Shown here piece by piece: positions 47,301-54,352 of a stretch of DNA of 64,000 nt (position 1 is its first letter; each line of letters opens with the position of its first letter). The notes below the pieces were generated by a model. The model searched no databases, was not told the DNA's origin, and saw only the letters and a list, made by a program, of their open reading frames with translations. The stretch comes from Dehalococcoidia bacterium (lineage in GTDB: Bacteria > Chloroflexota > Dehalococcoidia > Lucifugimonadales > Lucifugimonadaceae), in contig JAJEAU010000021.1 in assembly GCA_022824185.1 (NCBI GenBank), positions 1 through 64,000 of the forward strand, read 5' to 3'. Position numbers and translations under genes: made by a program.

Positions 47301-48064
47301 GTACCAAGATTGCTATCTACCATGCCGTTGCCATTAAGGTCATGGTGAATGGCGTCGAGTTGCTGAAGGCTTGATACTTCGATCAGATTGTCGTTGTCAG
47401 TGTCATAATCGACGGCCAGCCCGAAAACGCTGGGCCGCCCGATGCCCCAGAGGGAGACCTGAATGGTCTGGCCGTCGGTCAGGGACAGGCCGGACAGCGC
47501 AAATTGATAGGCATCAAGTGAACCGCTAAAGTCGTTGGTCCCGTGAAATGTGAAATCGGAATCTCCGACGCGAAGGATGTAGTCATGGGCGGGCAACTGA
47601 CTGTTTTGGGCGCTGCCCTGGACGTTTGACCGTACTATCAGCCGCAGGTGCTGGGTGCCTAACTGGGTCAGGGTCCCGACCCGGTAGCCTGTGCCCCCGA
47701 TTTCAAAGAGCGACGCTGTAAAGGAGTCGGTCCCCAGGGACCCGAGTTGGGATAGACCGGGCTGCGTTTCACTGTATCCCTTGGCAGTCCCACTGGCCCC
47801 GACGGTCAGCGTGGCGGACCAGATACGGGTCTCGACGGCGGGGGTCTGGGCCTGTACGGGCTGGGGGGAGGGAGACAGGAACAGGGCGGACAGCGCCAGG
47901 GCGGCCGCGAGGAGCAGGAACAGCCGGGCCGACCGCCGGGTCGTCAGGGCAGACCTGAGATTCGGGACGGGGAGAGTAAATGCGTGCTGCCGTGGACTGG
48001 CGCGTGTTCGGCTAGAGCCGGGTCGTCGGCTCCATTCACCGAATGCCGAGTCTAGAATCTCCAT
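38333..48064 (-). CDS. Giant secreted multi-repeat adhesin-like protein
   Basis: 3,243 aa from ATG 48064 (MEILDS); the longer frame to 48214 adds an unlikely leader. A signal peptide (FLLLAAALALSALF) ends near VQAQT. Then come three similar blocks (about 47.4-44.2 kb), each with DTDNDNLIEVSSL-type acidic Ca-binding-like starts and GLUG motifs (GLVGHNGG, SYATG); a fibronectin III domain (about 44.2-43.9 kb); Calx-beta-like modules (VDEADELACLELYNP, about 43.6-42.4 kb); PKD-like modules (ACAGPDLVGAPGETVTLQG, about 40.7-40.1 kb); four cadherin-type repeats; and a beta-rich C-terminal domain ending FTISFAPQ, like bacterial pre-peptidase C-terminal domains. No sortase or membrane anchor is seen. 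Probably cell-surface or matrix attachment. Confidence 0.88.
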   Translation of the reverse strand: MEILDSAFGEWSRRPGSSRTRASPRQHAFTLPVPNLRSALTTRRSARLFLLLAAALALSALFLSPSPQPVQAQTPAVETRIWSATLTVGASGTAKGYSETQPGLSQLGSLGTDSFTASLFEIGGTGYRVGTLTQLGTQHLRLIVRSNVQGSAQNSQLPAHDYILRVGDSDFTFHGTNDFSGSLDAYQFALSGLSLTDGQTIQVSLWGIGRPSVFGLAVDYDTDNDNLIEVSSLQQLDAIHHDLNGNGMVDSNLGTDESQQYASAFPNAATNMGCSSTCAGYELTVDLDFDTNDDGVVDDGDDYWHGGGGWRPIGGETGYSGEFHGNGYSISNMRINYEGISAGLFGHINGIGFVHHVGLIDASVWGYSGQDNVGILVGKISSNTAAVAASYATGNVWATRYLIDPNDPRGTLTITEGSDYVGGLVGTNGGSVVASWTDVNVTGGYDVGGVIGHNTGLTIGLYALGTVRGSTNVDGTAITHNVHGVVGLNDGGTLNGVYYNSDSHMVADSPYSRTTLELVSPTSYTGIYVNWNVDTDRVGGGDDPWDFGTVQDYPKLKADKNGDGVFTIAEFPGQDQRPPSGDMDYDTDNDKLIEVSSLAQLRAIHYDLNGNGIVDNNLGTAESQQYASAFPNPQYRMGCAENHCTGYELVADLDFDTNGNGRADSGDAYWNGGAGWHPIGNRGSWGSLNAWYSATFDGNGHTISNMYIHRTFAHYLGLFGHVSGHIRNLGMKDAYINGGTRVGIVAGSAGSLVSSTYATGRIVGNGSKVGGLVGELSGHVVATWADVRIETPPYTRPYPYFGGIAGCVYSNGEADGTVKASYFLGSVIETIPSSTSQKWHPVAHLCSGGSDNYEPGVNADSYFDGNRHQESDQWGRSTGQLVSPTDYTGIYANWNVNIRGDSAGDDPWDFGTSRDYPKLKADKNGDGVYTVEEFSGQDQETQGNTVYDTDGDGLIEITSMVQLNAIRFDTDGNGDVLWASAPQYPEAFPDAKYGMGCPENLCSGYELANDIDHDTNGNGMLDGGDWPYDDGAGFRPIGHDDDAPYTTEFNGNGYAIRNLNIDRDAKRVGLFGSIGGSAYIHHVGLNNVNITSTDQSVGDVGALVGFAGGNQTRISANYATGSVTGVNQVGGLVGSNQGIMQANWTNVTVTGNQHVGGLVGHNGGDISASYSRGSASGTTLVHGVVGVTDGGTLAQVYFDSDNHPATTDEVHPKTKMELQEPQGYTGIYSGWNVDLDGDGNADDPWDFGVNIQHPVLKTDRNGDGISTWHEFGYQEREAIQAPAMVSFESPSNETLTVVWDPLQNVLTSYDLRYRVDGAGTWSNGPYGVDDTSATITELNRNTVYEVQVRSSGSDVWSDSAYGATTVNGAVYSAIMTMGGSGSDNRGYIEADYGEISPRSFEYQGTTFTLDRLSYTYALGIQSRGTYRLSFDPNRHLPFPFSLHLDGFILPSISFSQPTSGDYVITVPSGGWSVGQRVAVSIAPYTIQFGETEYSATEGGTIDVSVEISQSDHIERVARYRLSPSYDCYTDDNFRADLSNFEGADGEVSFRNTSGTMPSRQTIQIPIADDFVDEADELACLELYNPFNAVLGSRSKTILKIVDDDAGLHTAWKSLLTAESAKYIDTGYLAPGTGGSFERQENPDGYGSISSKQFTIDGIEYSVIKLATAPDSSSQYKLSFRTEPVLPQSVAETYKLYLIDTSGDKFGGILTRDTSQTNTYSMVGTSAIQPDRKYMVRLQTTPSIGLSENNYRGGENFGSVITSVAISGGSDSIPRSVSYQLADDQHSCNLPPTSPLATPGEDFVVPSGTVTFQTPTHGHAVRTIEIPVQLINDDIDEADEEVFCIEAYNPQNAKLGRAFALMRIMDDDVAKLSIEPVSSNIFPGESANFRINMESEVPSPGSRSVNVAISASNIAGVSTGTRTVELTNLQSTDGVASFEFSVPTGALQSGLTGHVTAELQPSSHPVTSNDNFSYRLHDSLPTTASVQIALDLNPNVWTTEMTAETLNEGDNIGYLMPGYFTDSTFAPGHGSLSEGNQFTINGVDYSVFYIDKLKNPSVMLFRTEPGLPLDGLKYRLHLTSHETGIKSGGRLTRDLSIDSIAYIVPGNHVIEVGHTYTVELTRIIVPEISIEPVHTSVSAGNDAQFRIMTDAPASQRTRVGFEVYEKTYGSDGISFSTIYSTNGIEIPKGQTEAIFRYPTTRGNHARVIEVRLFYGTGYLPSELHPTSATVDVTASSGTISPPPIDIQVLVDDDDDTGTDEDVTAYITYRAQRSDNTFNLNKLVPSGIFDQNYMKRSDGKWVPYEWQWHQTSGPTMELIGYLFVLPDLPHGTKMGFQVAATHRTTGVTKRFDLLLEVVNPGNTEPLSTPVAKAGADVSKQTGKLIQLDGSASQSPTGDWRDLSFQWNVVHAPSRLSDLAFSDEANTFMTSFFMPKLQSGEYLEFELTVAIWGVSDTDTVRVTNGAHISTPQPVSPTACAGPDLVGAPGETVTLQGRCSTNPFGKWHQLSHAWEQLSGHPVTLSSITRGNPSFIIPAGTVDGATFRFKLTVTAENGQSDSDTVVVTVDSTPEATPPTACAGPDLEAQPGDTVTLQGICSTNPHGVWWRMSHLWTQPAGQNIALTNPTKGKPSFTVPSDAVPGTVYTFTLTVTDKDGESDSDDVTVTVPVVTGDSQTVDPPPNRAPVFNDGIALTRSIAENSAAGTTVGAAVTATDPDEDTITYSLSGTDAASFGIGSQTGQITTIEGIVYDFESKNSYSLSVDARDGNGGAASIPITVTLTDVDETPPNSAPTFDDGSETTRSVAENSAAGTNVGAAITASDSDSDTLEYSLSGTDAASFEIDSETGQLTTKSGVTYDFETKNSYSLTVNANDGNGGTAAIAVTVTLTDVDETPPNSAPTFDDGSETTRSVAENSAAGTNVGAAISASDPDSDTLEYSLSGTDAASFEIDSETGQLTTKSGVTYDFEAKNSYSLTVDVDDGNGGTASIAVTVTLTDVDETPPNSAPVFDDGSETTRSVAENSAAGTNVGAAITATDPDEDTLEYSLSGTDSASFEIDSESGQLTTKSGVTYDFEAKNSYSLTVDVDDGNGGTASIAVTVTLTDVDETTPATQVTACFTNLGTLSVAVDYAGSWDDDECRAHHQDSVARYFQFTLAEETVVTITLTPESDGALYVSWDTPQNGWGTEPRSTYEDRRRIRRDNGKLLHDGPHTGLNAVTLTLATGVTYAVEAAGTAGGGTFTISFAPQ
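38750..40033 (-). repeat. Four tandem 321-bp cadherin repeats
   Basis: Units of exactly 107 codons begin near 38750, 39071, 39392 and 39713 and encode SVAENSAAGTNVGAAI, LEYSLSGTDAASFEIDSE, YDFETKNSYSL and VTLTDVDETPPN. The middle three are nearly identical at DNA level; the 39713 unit is more diverged. Such identity points to recent unequal recombination or gene conversion and also makes the copy number prone to assembly error. Confidence 0.85.
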
Positions 48065-48289
48065 CAAACAAATCCCTAGCTGCAGTGTACCCAAGTTTGT
48101 GTGTAATTGGTGTAAATTTAAAATTTTTTCCGTGTTTAGTTTTTGTGATTGTCGGTAGCATGGCACAGAATAGAGCAAAACGTGCCTGGTCACGGGTAGA
48201 GCCCGCGGCTCCACGTTCGAGGCCCTAAACCTCTGCGATGGAGGTCATGAGTTGAAGGAAGATGACCGCACTCTTGCCCGAACAGCCGC

Positions 48290-48505
48290 TACTGCGGCGC
48301 TATGATGTAGGTCCCGTCATCCACCGTTCCCGCAGCTTCATCGTGTAGGTCTCTCCGGCCGCCAGCGTCAGCGCGTATCTGGCCCTGGTTTCGTAGTCGT
48401 AGATCACACTGCTTGTTGTGAGGATCTGTCCCGTCTCCGTGTTGATACTTGATGATGTGGCGTCAGTGCCGGACTGGGAGTAGCTCAGCGTGTCGTGGCG
48501 CTGCC
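48290..48505 (-). pseudogene. Remnant of a second cadherin-repeat gene
   Basis: The - strand translation of 48380-48500 reads DTLSYSQSGTDATSSSINTE, then TGQILTTSSVIYDYETRARY, the same module as the cadherin repeats of the giant gene. It leads into LALAAGETYTMKL, like the giant protein's C-terminal domain. No start or upstream part remains. A truncated paralogue, probably left by recombination between copies. Confidence 0.7.
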
Positions 48506-48883
48506 GTCGCTACGACGCCCTATCTTGGAGACGTTTCGACCGGCCCGTGAGATGCGATCGGCGCGGTCCGTGAGCGAATTTCGAAAACAATGCGATTCGC
48601 GGAGACGTTCCCACCGGGCCAGCGTTCACGAAGCGTGGACTTTGTATGCGGCGAGACTCGAGCATTTCATCGAGCAATCGGCCATGAACCAGGAAAAACG
48701 CCTCGCCGTCGCCTGGCCGACCCCGGTTCCAGGGGCTCGTCGTCTGATGTGCAGGTTTCTGGCGCCAGCAACACCCGCGAAGTTTCAAGACTCGCCAGGA
48801 AGGACCTGAGAAATATTAGATCGTACCTGAAGTGGTAACCAACTCCATATTCCTATGAAAATAAACTTAAAACGACGCGTTTG
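48506..48883. other. No recognisable gene
   Basis: ORFs on both strands (48495-48809 on +, 48510-48788 on -) mirror each other and match nothing I know. The segment lies between the cadherin relic and the tRNA gene. Confidence 0.35.
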
Positions 48884-48958
48884 TGGTGGAGCTGACGGGA
48901 TTCGAACCCGTGACTTCCTGCTTGCAAAGCAGGCGCTCTCCCACTGAGCTACAGCCCC
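48884..48958 (-). tRNA. tRNA-Ala (anticodon TGC)
   Basis: Read on the - strand the sequence begins GGGGCTGTAGCTCAGTGGGA, has an anticodon loop TTTGCAA (anticodon TGC) closed by CCTGC/GCAGG, a T-arm with GGTTCGAATCC, and ends CAGCTCC-A-CCA with the CCA encoded. All four arms pair normally. Confidence 0.97.
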
Positions 48959-49027
48959 AACATCTTCAAGTTTATATCTGCCATTTGGGGCCGATCCGGT
49001 TGATCGTATGGTGGTTGGTGGTTGGAC

Positions 49028-49055
49028 TTGGAATCTGCGGTACTTTCGGTATCAT
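49028..49055 (+). promoter_or_regulatory. Possible promoter of the lipoprotein gene run
   Basis: TTGGAA (49028-49033) and TATCAT (49050-49055) are separated by 16 bases, about 30 bases before the first lipoprotein start. The -10 matches five of six consensus positions; the -35 is weaker. Confidence 0.35.
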
Positions 49056-49084
49056 TCACACAGATCAACGGGAGGTACAGAACG

Positions 49085-49675
49085 GTGCGCATCGATATGT
49101 CTAAGAGGTTTGGATACTTCATCGGCGCAGTGATTGCGGTCATGATGTCGCCACTCTTGGCGTGCGGGAGCGCTGATCAGGGTGAGGGCGGAGCGGCGGA
49201 GGCGGTTGGGTTTCAACAGGTGATGGATGTGGCGACTGTCTTTACGCCGGACCACCTAGACGCCATAGGTTTCAAGCAATCGCGCAGCTATGACCTCGAG
49301 GGACTGCCAGGCGCCAGTGCTGCGATATTTGGGTTCTGGCGGATTGCGTCCGGCGACCCGATCGATTACGAGGTTCGTTTCTATGAGAGCCATGCCGACG
49401 CGGTTGCGATGGGGACTGAGCTCGCCGACGAGGGATCAGGCGCGGACGCGGTGTTGGATGACGATCTGGCAGTTTACAAGGAGGGCGTTAAGGATCGACG
49501 CATGATCGTTGGTTCTGGGATTGGTGGCGGCGCCCGGAGCGGGACGGGGCCACGGTACGGCGACTACGCGATCTATGGGAATGTGGCGATGCTGTGTGGA
49601 GGTGCGGCCGGCGAGCAGGCATTGGAACGGTGTGAGGAGTTGGCGAACGCTCTGAATGATGCAGCGGGACAGTAG
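49085..49675 (+). CDS. Paralogous lipoprotein 1 (unknown family)
   Basis: 196 aa from GTG 49085, chosen for GGGAGG nine bases upstream. Lipoprotein signal with lipobox LLAC (Cys27). The mature part shows the family motifs: SRSYDLEGLPGA, YEVRFYESH, DEGSGADAV, KEGVKDRR, YGDYAIYGN, and Cys residues near the C terminus (MLCGG, ERCEEL). First of seven same-strand paralogues. The fold and function are unknown; the conserved core of about 110 residues suggests a small alpha/beta domain exposed outside the membrane. Confidence 0.75.
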   Translation: MRIDMSKRFGYFIGAVIAVMMSPLLACGSADQGEGGAAEAVGFQQVMDVATVFTPDHLDAIGFKQSRSYDLEGLPGASAAIFGFWRIASGDPIDYEVRFYESHADAVAMGTELADEGSGADAVLDDDLAVYKEGVKDRRMIVGSGIGGGARSGTGPRYGDYAIYGNVAMLCGGAAGEQALERCEELANALNDAAGQ

Positions 49676-49680
49676 CCGAG

Positions 49681-50223
49681 GTGCTCCGGTCGCTCTTGAT
49701 ATTGCCCTTGGTTCCTCTGTTCTTTCTCTTTGGGTGCGGATCCGACGAAGGGGGCGAGGTGATTTCCGTGGTTACCCCGGAGACTGATAGTCGAGTCGTC
49801 GATCGAGATTTCCTGCTGTCATTGGACGATCTCGTGTCGCTTGGATTGAAGTCCGGGAAGAGTTACGACGTTTCGACGCTTCCGGGAGGAGTCGAAGCCG
49901 GATTGCTCTTTTGGCGCGTTGAAGGCGTAGCCGTGGAGTACGAAGCACGGATCTACGACTCGCACGACGATGCGGTTAGTCTCGGCACTGCTCCTGCCGA
50001 AGAAGGGAGCGGAGACGATGCGATCATAGATGTGCGTGATGCGGTTTACAAGGAGGGCATCCGAGATCGCCGGAAGATCTTCCGATATCCAGCAGGCGCG
50101 CTACAACCGAAATACGGCGCATATGCGATCTACGGCAATATGGTTGTGCTTTGCGAAGGCAAAGACGATGCCGAAGGCTGGGAACGTTGCGCCGCACTCA
50201 TAGGAGCGCTGGACAGTCGATGA
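49681..50223 (+). CDS. Paralogous lipoprotein 2
   Basis: 180 aa from GTG 49681, five bases after the previous stop. Lipobox LFGC (Cys19). Family motifs: GKSYDVSTLPGG, YEARIYDSH, EEGSGDDAI, KEGIRDRRKI, YGAYAIYGN and LCEGKDDAEGWERC. Closest to copy 3 by eye. Its stop overlaps the next start in ATGA, so translation is coupled. Confidence 0.75.
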   Translation: MLRSLLILPLVPLFFLFGCGSDEGGEVISVVTPETDSRVVDRDFLLSLDDLVSLGLKSGKSYDVSTLPGGVEAGLLFWRVEGVAVEYEARIYDSHDDAVSLGTAPAEEGSGDDAIIDVRDAVYKEGIRDRRKIFRYPAGALQPKYGAYAIYGNMVVLCEGKDDAEGWERCAALIGALDSR

Positions 50224-50780
50224 AGGTCACATTCATATCGACCGGCATGATCGCTATAGTCGTGTTGGCGTCGATCCTATTGATTGGTTGTGGATCGAAT
50301 GATGGGGCGATCGGCGAGACGGTTGAGGTGGTTGAGTCAGCGACTGAGAGCCGCGTCTTGGATCGAGAGGTGATCCTGACGCCGGACGACCTCGTGGCGG
50401 TGGGATTGAAGGCCGGCAAGGACTATGACGTGGAAGATTTGCCTGGCGGTCTGTCAGCGGGATTACATTTCTGGCGAGTGGACGATGTGGCGGTTACGTA
50501 CGAGACACGTTTTTACGAATCGCACGAGGACGCGGTGTCTCTGGGCACAAAGTTCGCTGAGGAAGGAAGTGGCGAGAATGCGGCGTTGGATGCGGAGGAC
50601 GCTGTGTTCAAGGAAGGCGTTCGAGATCGTCGGACTGTGTTCGACTTCCGGGGCACTCCTAGGCCCAGATACGGTGCGTACGCCATTTACGGAAACATGA
50701 TTGTTCTCTGCGAAGGTAAGGATGATGCTGAGGGATGGGATAGGTGCTCAGCCTTGATCGAGGCCCTCGAGAACCGATGA
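50220..50780 (+). CDS. Paralogous lipoprotein 3
   Basis: 186 aa, ATG overlapping the stop of copy 2. Lipobox LIGC (Cys24). Motifs GKDYDVEDLPGG, YETRFYESH, EEGSGENAA, KEGVRDRRTV, YGAYAIYGN and LCEGKDDAEGWDRC are almost the same as copy 2, so this pair duplicated recently. Confidence 0.75.
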   Translation: MKVTFISTGMIAIVVLASILLIGCGSNDGAIGETVEVVESATESRVLDREVILTPDDLVAVGLKAGKDYDVEDLPGGLSAGLHFWRVDDVAVTYETRFYESHEDAVSLGTKFAEEGSGENAALDAEDAVFKEGVRDRRTVFDFRGTPRPRYGAYAIYGNMIVLCEGKDDAEGWDRCSALIEALENR

Positions 50781-51340
50781 GATTGAAGACCACGGTTCCG
50801 AGCATCGCAGTATTGCTATGGGTCGCGTTAGCGTGCGGCAACACGGACGGTGCGCCCGCGGGCGAAGAGGTTGATGTGATTGGGGGCACGGGGCCTGCGA
50901 TGCAGTTGGTCAAGGAATCGAACCGTATCTTTGGAGTTGTGGACTTTGAAGATGCGGGACTCAAACATTCGAAGGACTACAAGACTGGTGGATTGCCAGA
51001 CGCGACTGGCGTGTCGCTGTTCTTTTGGCAGGTCAACGGCACTCCGGTGCAGTACGAAGTGAGGTTTTACGCGTCGCATGATGAAGCTGTATCGTCGGGT
51101 ATGTCGTATGCCATTGAAGGCGCAGGCCCCGAAGCGATCATCGACCCGGATATTGCGCGCTATACCGAAGGATTACGGGATCGTCGGACGATCGTCCACA
51201 CACGCGGCTCGCCCACGCCTCGGTACGGTGATTTCGTCATTTACGGTAATGTGATTGCGCTTTGCGAAGGCAGAGATGCGGCGCAAGGTGCGGAACGGTG
51301 TGCCAGTCTCGTCGATGCATTGGATGGGACTGGCGGTTGA
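50777..51340 (+). CDS. Paralogous lipoprotein 4
   Basis: 187 aa, again starting in an ATGA overlap. Lipobox ALAC (Cys20). Motifs SKDYKTGGLPDA, YEVRFYASH, TEGLRDRRTI, YGDFVIYGN and LCEGRDAAQGAERC. Slightly diverged in the first motif (Thr-Gly for the acidic pair). Confidence 0.75.
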   Translation: MRLKTTVPSIAVLLWVALACGNTDGAPAGEEVDVIGGTGPAMQLVKESNRIFGVVDFEDAGLKHSKDYKTGGLPDATGVSLFFWQVNGTPVQYEVRFYASHDEAVSSGMSYAIEGAGPEAIIDPDIARYTEGLRDRRTIVHTRGSPTPRYGDFVIYGNVIALCEGRDAAQGAERCASLVDALDGTGG

Positions 51341-51485
51341 TCGCCGAGCGGCTGAGTTTGCGTGTGGCAGCGACTTCAGAGACCAGTTGACGAACGGGGT
51401 AACATATTTAATCAATATCCCCGATATGTTGAAGTGCCGCGACGAACGCGTTGCGGCGGAGAGTTTGGTTCAGGAGAAGGAAGAG

Positions 51486-52139
51486 ATGATACTGCAAAAG
51501 GTTCAATTGCTCGGAGGACGAGCGTTGTTGGTGGCGGTGTTGTCTGTGGTAATGGCGGTTGCGATCGCTTGCGGCAGTGCCGATACGGCGGAAGAGGTGA
51601 CCACCGACGGTGCGGCGGGCGGAGATGACGGTGCCGCTCCTGCGGCAGCGGTCGAAGACACGATGACTGGTCCTCCAGGTGTCGAGATCGTGGCGACGGA
51701 TGTCACGTTCACAGTTGATGACCTCGTCAACACCAAGAATTTCAAAAAGAGCAAAGAGTACAAGGTTGAAGGCTTGGAAGGCGCTACGGCTGCGATTTAC
51801 GGTTTCTTCGGCCCGGATCCCTACGACAGGCAGGAGTTCGAAGCCCGGTTCTATCCTGACCACGAGACTGCGATGACGTTGGGCGTCGATTTTGCCGATG
51901 AGTCCACTGGTCCCGACGCGGTTATCGCCAAGGACCTGCAGCGTTGGGACGAAGGTCTCACGCAACGTCGGGAATGCCAAGGCAACGTTCGTGGGTCTCA
52001 CCACTCCGGCAAGTGCGACAACGCGAAGTACGGCGATTATGTGATCGCTGGCAACTTGGTCCTGCTTTGTCAAGGTAAAGACTCCGAGACTTCGTTGGCT
52101 AACTGCAATGCGTTGATGGACGCCTTGCAGGCTCAATAG
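51486..52139 (+). CDS. Paralogous lipoprotein 5
   Basis: 217 aa from ATG 51486 with GGAGAAGGAAGAG upstream; longer in-frame starts (51426, 51255) lack this. Lipobox AIAC (Cys29). Forms a subgroup with copy 6: YGFFGPDPYDRQEFEARFYP, DESTGPDAV, a Cys-containing insert (RRECQGNVRGSHHSGKCDN) and LLCQGKDSET. The insert may form a disulfide loop. A gap of 145 bases precedes it, so a separate promoter is possible. Confidence 0.75.
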   Translation: MILQKVQLLGGRALLVAVLSVVMAVAIACGSADTAEEVTTDGAAGGDDGAAPAAAVEDTMTGPPGVEIVATDVTFTVDDLVNTKNFKKSKEYKVEGLEGATAAIYGFFGPDPYDRQEFEARFYPDHETAMTLGVDFADESTGPDAVIAKDLQRWDEGLTQRRECQGNVRGSHHSGKCDNAKYGDYVIAGNLVLLCQGKDSETSLANCNALMDALQAQ

Positions 52140-52156
52140 CGAGCCGGCGCAGGGTT

Positions 52157-52825
52157 GTGACGATCCCCTCTTCTCTTTTGTGGCTGCTTCGCACGGCCTT
52201 AATCGCTTCGTGCCTGTTCGCTCTAGTTGCATGCGGCAACGCCGACGAAGGCGGGGGTTTGGACCCCGCCGATTATGAGGTTGTCGGGCGTGCTGGTTCT
52301 GAGGAAATCGCTCCGACGGCAACGCCGTCACCTGTCGCAGAGTCGGTGGATATCAGGCTCGAGAGGGAGGTTCACATCAAATCCGTCGACGACAGTTTCT
52401 CGGTCAGCGATTTTGAAACCTTAAAGAGTTTCAAGCTGAGCAAGGAGTACGACGTGGAAGGCCTAAGGGGCGCAGATTCTGCGATTTACGGGTTCTTTGG
52501 GCCTGATCCCTATGATCGTCAGGAATTCGAGATTCGGTTTTACCCCGACCACGAAACGGCCCTGGCGGACGGTGTGGATTTCGCGAATGAGTCCACTGGA
52601 CCGGAAGCTGTTATCGCCAGTTCGGTGCAGAGGTGGGATGAGGGATTGAGTCAAAGGCGGGCGTGTGCAGGGAATACTCGGGGTTCGCATCATTCCGGCA
52701 AGTGCGATAACGCCAAGTATGGCGATTACGTAGTGGCAGGTAATGTGGTGCTACTATGCCAAGGTAAGGATTCGGAGACGGCGTTGGACAACTGCGATGG
52801 CTTGTACGCCGCACTCCTTCAATGA
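52157..52825 (+). CDS. Paralogous lipoprotein 6
   Basis: 222 aa from GTG 52157. Lipobox LVAC (Cys26). Nearly the same core as copy 5: SKEYDVEGLRGA, YGFFGPDPYDRQEFEIRFYP, NESTGPEAV, RRACAGNTRGSHHSGKCDN and LLCQGKDSETALDNC. The N-terminal linker differs and has a short Pro-Thr stretch. Confidence 0.75.
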   Translation: MTIPSSLLWLLRTALIASCLFALVACGNADEGGGLDPADYEVVGRAGSEEIAPTATPSPVAESVDIRLEREVHIKSVDDSFSVSDFETLKSFKLSKEYDVEGLRGADSAIYGFFGPDPYDRQEFEIRFYPDHETALADGVDFANESTGPEAVIASSVQRWDEGLSQRRACAGNTRGSHHSGKCDNAKYGDYVVAGNVVLLCQGKDSETALDNCDGLYAALLQ

Positions 52826-52850
52826 ATGAACGGAATAGATCGAGGTAGTC

Positions 52851-53435
52851 ATGGTTTCCGAAGGACAAGGCAGGTTCGGTCGCTCGATCATTGCGTCGGT
52901 GATATTGTTCGCCGCGGTTTTGGCAGTAGGCATGGCGTTAGGGTGCGGATCCACAGACCCTGACAGCGGATCGGCAGCTGAAGGCGGAGATGGTGGTGGT
53001 GATCCGCGGATCAGGAATACGGACGCTAGTTACACGATCGATGATTTAAAGACGGCGGGAGTAAAGGCGAACAAGGATTATGACGTCGAGGAACTCCCGG
53101 GCGCTGAAGCCGCTTGGCGTGTGATTTACAACAGGTTGGATTACGAAGTCCGTTTCTATCCGGACCATCAAACGCTTCTAGACGAGGGGATTCCGTACGT
53201 CGAGCATGTAACGGGCGACGATGCGGTTGTTATCGGGGATGATGTGATCTGGGAAGAAGGCGCTAAGGATCGGCGACGATGCAGCCGAGACGCGGATACG
53301 CCTCACTCTGGGTGCGCTTATTCGCCTCGATACTGGGATTACGTCGTAGTCGGAAACATGATCCTGATGTGCGAAGGGCTTGAAAGCAAGCAGTCAATCG
53401 AGAACTGTGACGACTTGCTCGCCGAATTGCAGTGA
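52851..53435 (+). CDS. Paralogous lipoprotein 7
   Basis: 194 aa from ATG 52851. Lipobox ALGC (Cys32). Motifs NKDYDVEELPGA, YEVRFYPDH, EEGAKDRRRC, a shorter Cys insert (SRDADTPHSGC) and YWDYVVVGN. Last of the + strand run; it ends just before the convergent YhhQ gene. Confidence 0.75.
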   Translation: MVSEGQGRFGRSIIASVILFAAVLAVGMALGCGSTDPDSGSAAEGGDGGGDPRIRNTDASYTIDDLKTAGVKANKDYDVEELPGAEAAWRVIYNRLDYEVRFYPDHQTLLDEGIPYVEHVTGDDAVVIGDDVIWEEGAKDRRRCSRDADTPHSGCAYSPRYWDYVVVGNMILMCEGLESKQSIENCDDLLAELQ

Positions 53436-53469
53436 CCTTCGAAAGGTCGAGGGTAGAGTTTGGTAGCTC

Positions 53470-54213
53470 TTAGGCTTGTGCGGCGTTGTAACTGGAACCC
53501 TCGAGATCGCCGAAAACGCCGAAGGGGTTTAGAGATCTGGGCGGGTCGTAGATGTCCATTCTCTCTCTGCGTTTCAGCCAGTTGACGACGAGGTAAGTTG
53601 CCGGGGTGGCTAAGATCTCATAGATCGTCTTCGCTATCCAAGCCAAAATCGCCCCGTTGATGGCCGCCTCCCAACCCCATATCCCAGAGATGCCGAACGC
53701 GATCGTGTAGAAGAGGATCGAATCGACGCCCTGCCCTACCACTGTCGACGATATGGTTCTCAACCAGAGCATTCGACCAGCGGTCCGGTTCTTTAGGACG
53801 ACCATCACAATCGCGTTAGTGAATTCGCCGACCAGGTAGGCAACGAAGCTACCGAGGAGCACCCACGCAGTAGATCCGAGGATTGCTTCGTACGAGGATT
53901 GGTCTTCCCAGAACCCGGCGCCGGGGATCGCGCCCGCGAGCATGATGATTGTTACGACGATCAAGTTGCAGGCAAAGCCTAACCAGATCACGCCTCTGGC
54001 AACCCTGAAACCGTAGACCTCCGTGAGGACATCAGAGATTATGTATCCGAGCGGAAAGCATATTACCGATGCCGAGACTACGTAGAGATTGCTGCCGAGG
54101 AACTCAAAAGGCATCTCGAAAAGCGACACTGGTTTGGTCGCGATGATGTTTGAAATGATCAACACAGACACGGCTAAAGCTGTGATCATCACGAGTCTTC
54201 CGGAGAATTGCAT
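53470..54213 (-). CDS. yhhQ: Queuosine precursor transporter (YhhQ/DUF165)
   Basis: 247 aa with six membrane segments. Family features include DVLTEVYGFRVARG, a conserved middle with LLGSFVAYLVGEFTNAIVM, TISSTVVGQGVDSILFY and the C-terminal IWGWEAAINGAIL. YhhQ proteins import preQ0/preQ1-type deazapurines for tRNA queuosine. No preQ1 riboswitch could be made out upstream. It splits the lipoprotein family into two groups. Confidence 0.9.
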   Translation of the reverse strand: MQFSGRLVMITALAVSVLIISNIIATKPVSLFEMPFEFLGSNLYVVSASVICFPLGYIISDVLTEVYGFRVARGVIWLGFACNLIVVTIIMLAGAIPGAGFWEDQSSYEAILGSTAWVLLGSFVAYLVGEFTNAIVMVVLKNRTAGRMLWLRTISSTVVGQGVDSILFYTIAFGISGIWGWEAAINGAILAWIAKTIYEILATPATYLVVNWLKRRERMDIYDPPRSLNPFGVFGDLEGSSYNAAQA

Positions 54214-54352
54214 GGCTTACCTTTCGTCCACGGGGATGCTCAGATATTTTGCCATTGAATTCGCGAAAGGTGCGATCCGACATAAGCGGGAAACTCCTGA
54301 GCGAGTCGAAATGCTTCGATGACAGGGTTCAAGTACCGGGAACTGCCGATTT

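Noticed and set aside
54214-54352. preQ1 riboswitch before yhhQ
   Set aside because: No recognisable preQ1 aptamer core or A-rich tail could be found on the - strand.
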